Source: Planctomycetota bacterium
Lineage (GTDB): Bacteria > Planctomycetota > UBA1135 > GCA-002686595
NCBI GenBank assembly: GCA_020853575.1
Contig: JADYYP010000050.1
Location: 1 to 64,000 of the forward strand
Direction of reading: 5' to 3'
DNA length: 64,000 bases
Part shown: positions 62,433 to 64,000 of the stretch, piece by piece
Layout: each line of letters opens with the position of its first letter
Position numbering within the stretch: the first letter of the stretch is position 1
Position numbers and translations under genes: made by a program
Notes under the pieces: model-generated
The model's database searches: none
Told to the model about the DNA's origin: nothing
Seen by the model: only the letters and a program-made list of their open reading frames with translations

Positions 62433-64000
62433 ATGCATCGCGCGCTGCTGTTGTCGGTCACGGCAATCGTCACGGTCCCTCTCGCTCGTGCCCAGTGCGG
62501 CGGGTTCGACTCCACGCTCGGCTTGCCCGGCGCGGCGGGTATCGTCGACGGCTTGCTCAGGGCCGACATCGGAGGCACTCAGCGGCTGTTCGCCAGCGGT
62601 GACGTCGGCAATCTCGTGGGGCGTCCCGGTGACCAGCTCATCGAGTGGAACGGGCAGGCCTGGAGCGCTCTGGCGGACCAGGGGCGACCCGTGGCGGTGT
62701 ACGACATGGAGCTGTTCGACGCGGGCGCGGGGCCAGAGCTGCACGTCGTCGGGCGCTTCGCGCTGCCCAGTGGCGCTGTGCGCTACGGCGTCTCCCGCTA
62801 CGACGGCCAGCAGTGGCACTTGACCACGGACGGAGGCTCGCAGGGCTCGATGGACCGCTTGGCTGTGTGCGACGACGGATCGGGCCGAGCGTTGTACGTG
62901 TGCGGGAACCAATTCGCGTTCAACGGTGTCGCGAGCACATCGCTCGCCAGGTGGGACGGCACGAGTTGGAAACCACTGTCCAATCCTGGTCTCTATCCGA
63001 TCCGTGAGATCGACTGCCTGCCGACACCCACGGGCGAGCGACTGATCGCGATCTCCAGTCCGCAGGCGCGCGACGTGCACCTGTGGGACGGCTCCACCTG
63101 GAGCCTGGTGTCGTTGTCGAGCTACGGGTCGTTGCCGCGCGCGACGGCCGTTCTGGATCTAGGGAGCGGTCCGCGCTGGTACGTGTGCGGCACGTACCTC
63201 CGCTACCACGGCGGCTTGCCGCAGAAGATCCTCTCGTTCGACGGCGCGAGCTGGGCCGTGGTCGACTTCCCGACACTCGTCACGGCCATCGGGGCCTTCG
63301 ACTTCGGCGCGGGGCCGGAGCTAGTGGTCTCGACCGACTCGTTGGAGCCTGTGTGGCGCCGCAGTGCAGGTGGTTGGGCTGCGCTGGATCCCGCGCCCGA
63401 CTACGTGGCCGAGGCCTTTGCCGTGCTCGACACGCCCTCGGGCCAGGAGCTGTGGGTCGGCGGCGACTTCCACCGCGTCGGTGCGCTGGCCGCGTCGCAC
63501 ATCGCGCGCTTCGATGGCGCGACGTGGAGCGCGACGACGAGCTCGAGCCAGGGAATCACGGGCTATGCCGCCGACGTGCGCGCGCTGCACGTCGCCGAGG
63601 AGCCGTCGGGTCGCGTGTTGTACGCGGGCGGGTCGTTCGCGACCGCTGGCGACTGCGTCGCGAACAACATCGCGCGCTTCGACGGAGCGCACTGGTCCGC
63701 GCTCGGCCAGGGCGTCGACGGCCCCGTGAACGCACTCGAGTCATTCCAGGGAGCGCTGTTCGCCGGTGGACCGTTCCAATTCGCGGGTGGCGTGGCCGCG
63801 AACCGCTTGGCCCGCTGGGATGGAGCGAGTTGGTCCTCGATCGGTGGCACGTCCGGAGCGGGATTGGTCGACGCTCTGGAAGTCCACGACGACGGCGGCG
63901 GCGCGGCGCTGTTCGTCGCAGGGAACTTCGGGATCATCGGTGGCGTCGCCGCACGCGCGGTCGCCCGCTGGGACGGGGCTCAGTGGTCCGCCTTGGGAAG
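62433..64000 (+). CDS. Secreted beta-propeller-like repeat protein, partial at window end
   Basis: From ATG 62433, with GGAGG 6 nt upstream, the frame is open to the window edge (522 codons and no stop). The signal peptide is MHRALLLSVTAIVTVPLARAQ. The remainder consists of repeats of the form LARWDGxxWxxLG ... LYVGGxFxxxGGVxxxxIARFDG (for example about 240, 330, 350, 420, 500). These are the self-describing propeller repeats common in secreted planctomycete proteins. It is divergent from the molybdoenzyme operon. The C-terminal sorting region is outside the window. Confidence 0.85.
   Translation, partial: MHRALLLSVTAIVTVPLARAQCGGFDSTLGLPGAAGIVDGLLRADIGGTQRLFASGDVGNLVGRPGDQLIEWNGQAWSALADQGRPVAVYDMELFDAGAGPELHVVGRFALPSGAVRYGVSRYDGQQWHLTTDGGSQGSMDRLAVCDDGSGRALYVCGNQFAFNGVASTSLARWDGTSWKPLSNPGLYPIREIDCLPTPTGERLIAISSPQARDVHLWDGSTWSLVSLSSYGSLPRATAVLDLGSGPRWYVCGTYLRYHGGLPQKILSFDGASWAVVDFPTLVTAIGAFDFGAGPELVVSTDSLEPVWRRSAGGWAALDPAPDYVAEAFAVLDTPSGQELWVGGDFHRVGALAASHIARFDGATWSATTSSSQGITGYAADVRALHVAEEPSGRVLYAGGSFATAGDCVANNIARFDGAHWSALGQGVDGPVNALESFQGALFAGGPFQFAGGVAANRLARWDGASWSSIGGTSGAGLVDALEVHDDGGGAALFVAGNFGIIGGVAARAVARWDGAQWSALG

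Overview
This window is high-GC bacterial DNA with tightly packed genes. It most resembles a chromosome of Planctomycetota, probably one of the lineages rich in secreted Cys-containing proteins. The evidence is three very large Hanks-type Ser/Thr kinases with TPR or WD40 sensor regions, two ECF sigma factors, a DUF1800/DUF1501 pair, a prepilin-type pseudopilin, a lone GH29 fucosidase, a choice-of-anchor I protein and many secreted proteins or lipoproteins. Family calls come from reading translated sequence, not from database searches. I saw no rRNA, tRNA or CRISPR array.

Layout. 1-5.6 kb (minus strand): two secreted proteins, a short DJ-1/glycosidase-tail chimera and a zincin-like lipoprotein. 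The second secreted gene has a (GA)11 tract inside its signal-peptide codons that puts it out of frame. 6.6-8.4 kb: alpha-L-fucosidase. 8.7-15.3 kb (minus): TPR kinase, secreted TPR protein and secreted trypsin-like protease. 16.2-20.3 kb (plus): ECF sigma factor followed by a WD40 kinase. 20.5-25.5 kb: a frameshifted small gene, a choice-of-anchor I protein, a PadR regulator with a HAAS/MotA-like membrane protein behind a dyad operator, a small membrane protein and an IS21-like end fragment. 25.5-30.3 kb (minus): esterase, acetolactate-decarboxylase-like lipoprotein, Na+/H+ antiporter, NTF2-like protein and pseudopilin. 30.5-36 kb: secreted protein, thioredoxin-NHL protein with a phosphatase/phosphodiesterase, and a truncated gene joined in frame to a Rieske ferredoxin. 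36-42 kb: a third giant kinase, divergent from a 4Fe-4S/TPR membrane protein. 42-47.8 kb: tandem secreted paralogues, the second carrying thrombospondin type-3 repeats. 48-52 kb: a five-gene overlapping operon (sigma factor, small TM protein, 4-TM protein, DUF1800, DUF1501). 52-56.2 kb (minus): TonB-dependent receptor plus two tandem glycosidase-like proteins. 56.6-58 kb: DinB and ABM-like proteins and a lipoprotein. 58-62.3 kb (minus): a molybdopterin oxidoreductase with a fused FeS-NrfD subunit. 62.4 kb to the right edge: a partial secreted beta-propeller-like protein.

How it fits together. The gene set suggests a particle- or polysaccharide-associated heterotroph with heavy surface signalling: kinases and ECF factors for sensing, TonB uptake and glycosidases for glycans, and secreted Cys-rich proteins with a shared C-terminal module. 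Several junctions show gene remodelling: chimeras, truncations, an IS remnant, possible decayed regulators and a tandem duplication. The observations I rate highest are the possible phase-variable lipoprotein (1441-3778), the translationally coupled sigma/DUF1800/DUF1501 operon, and the C-terminal module shared by at least four secreted proteins.
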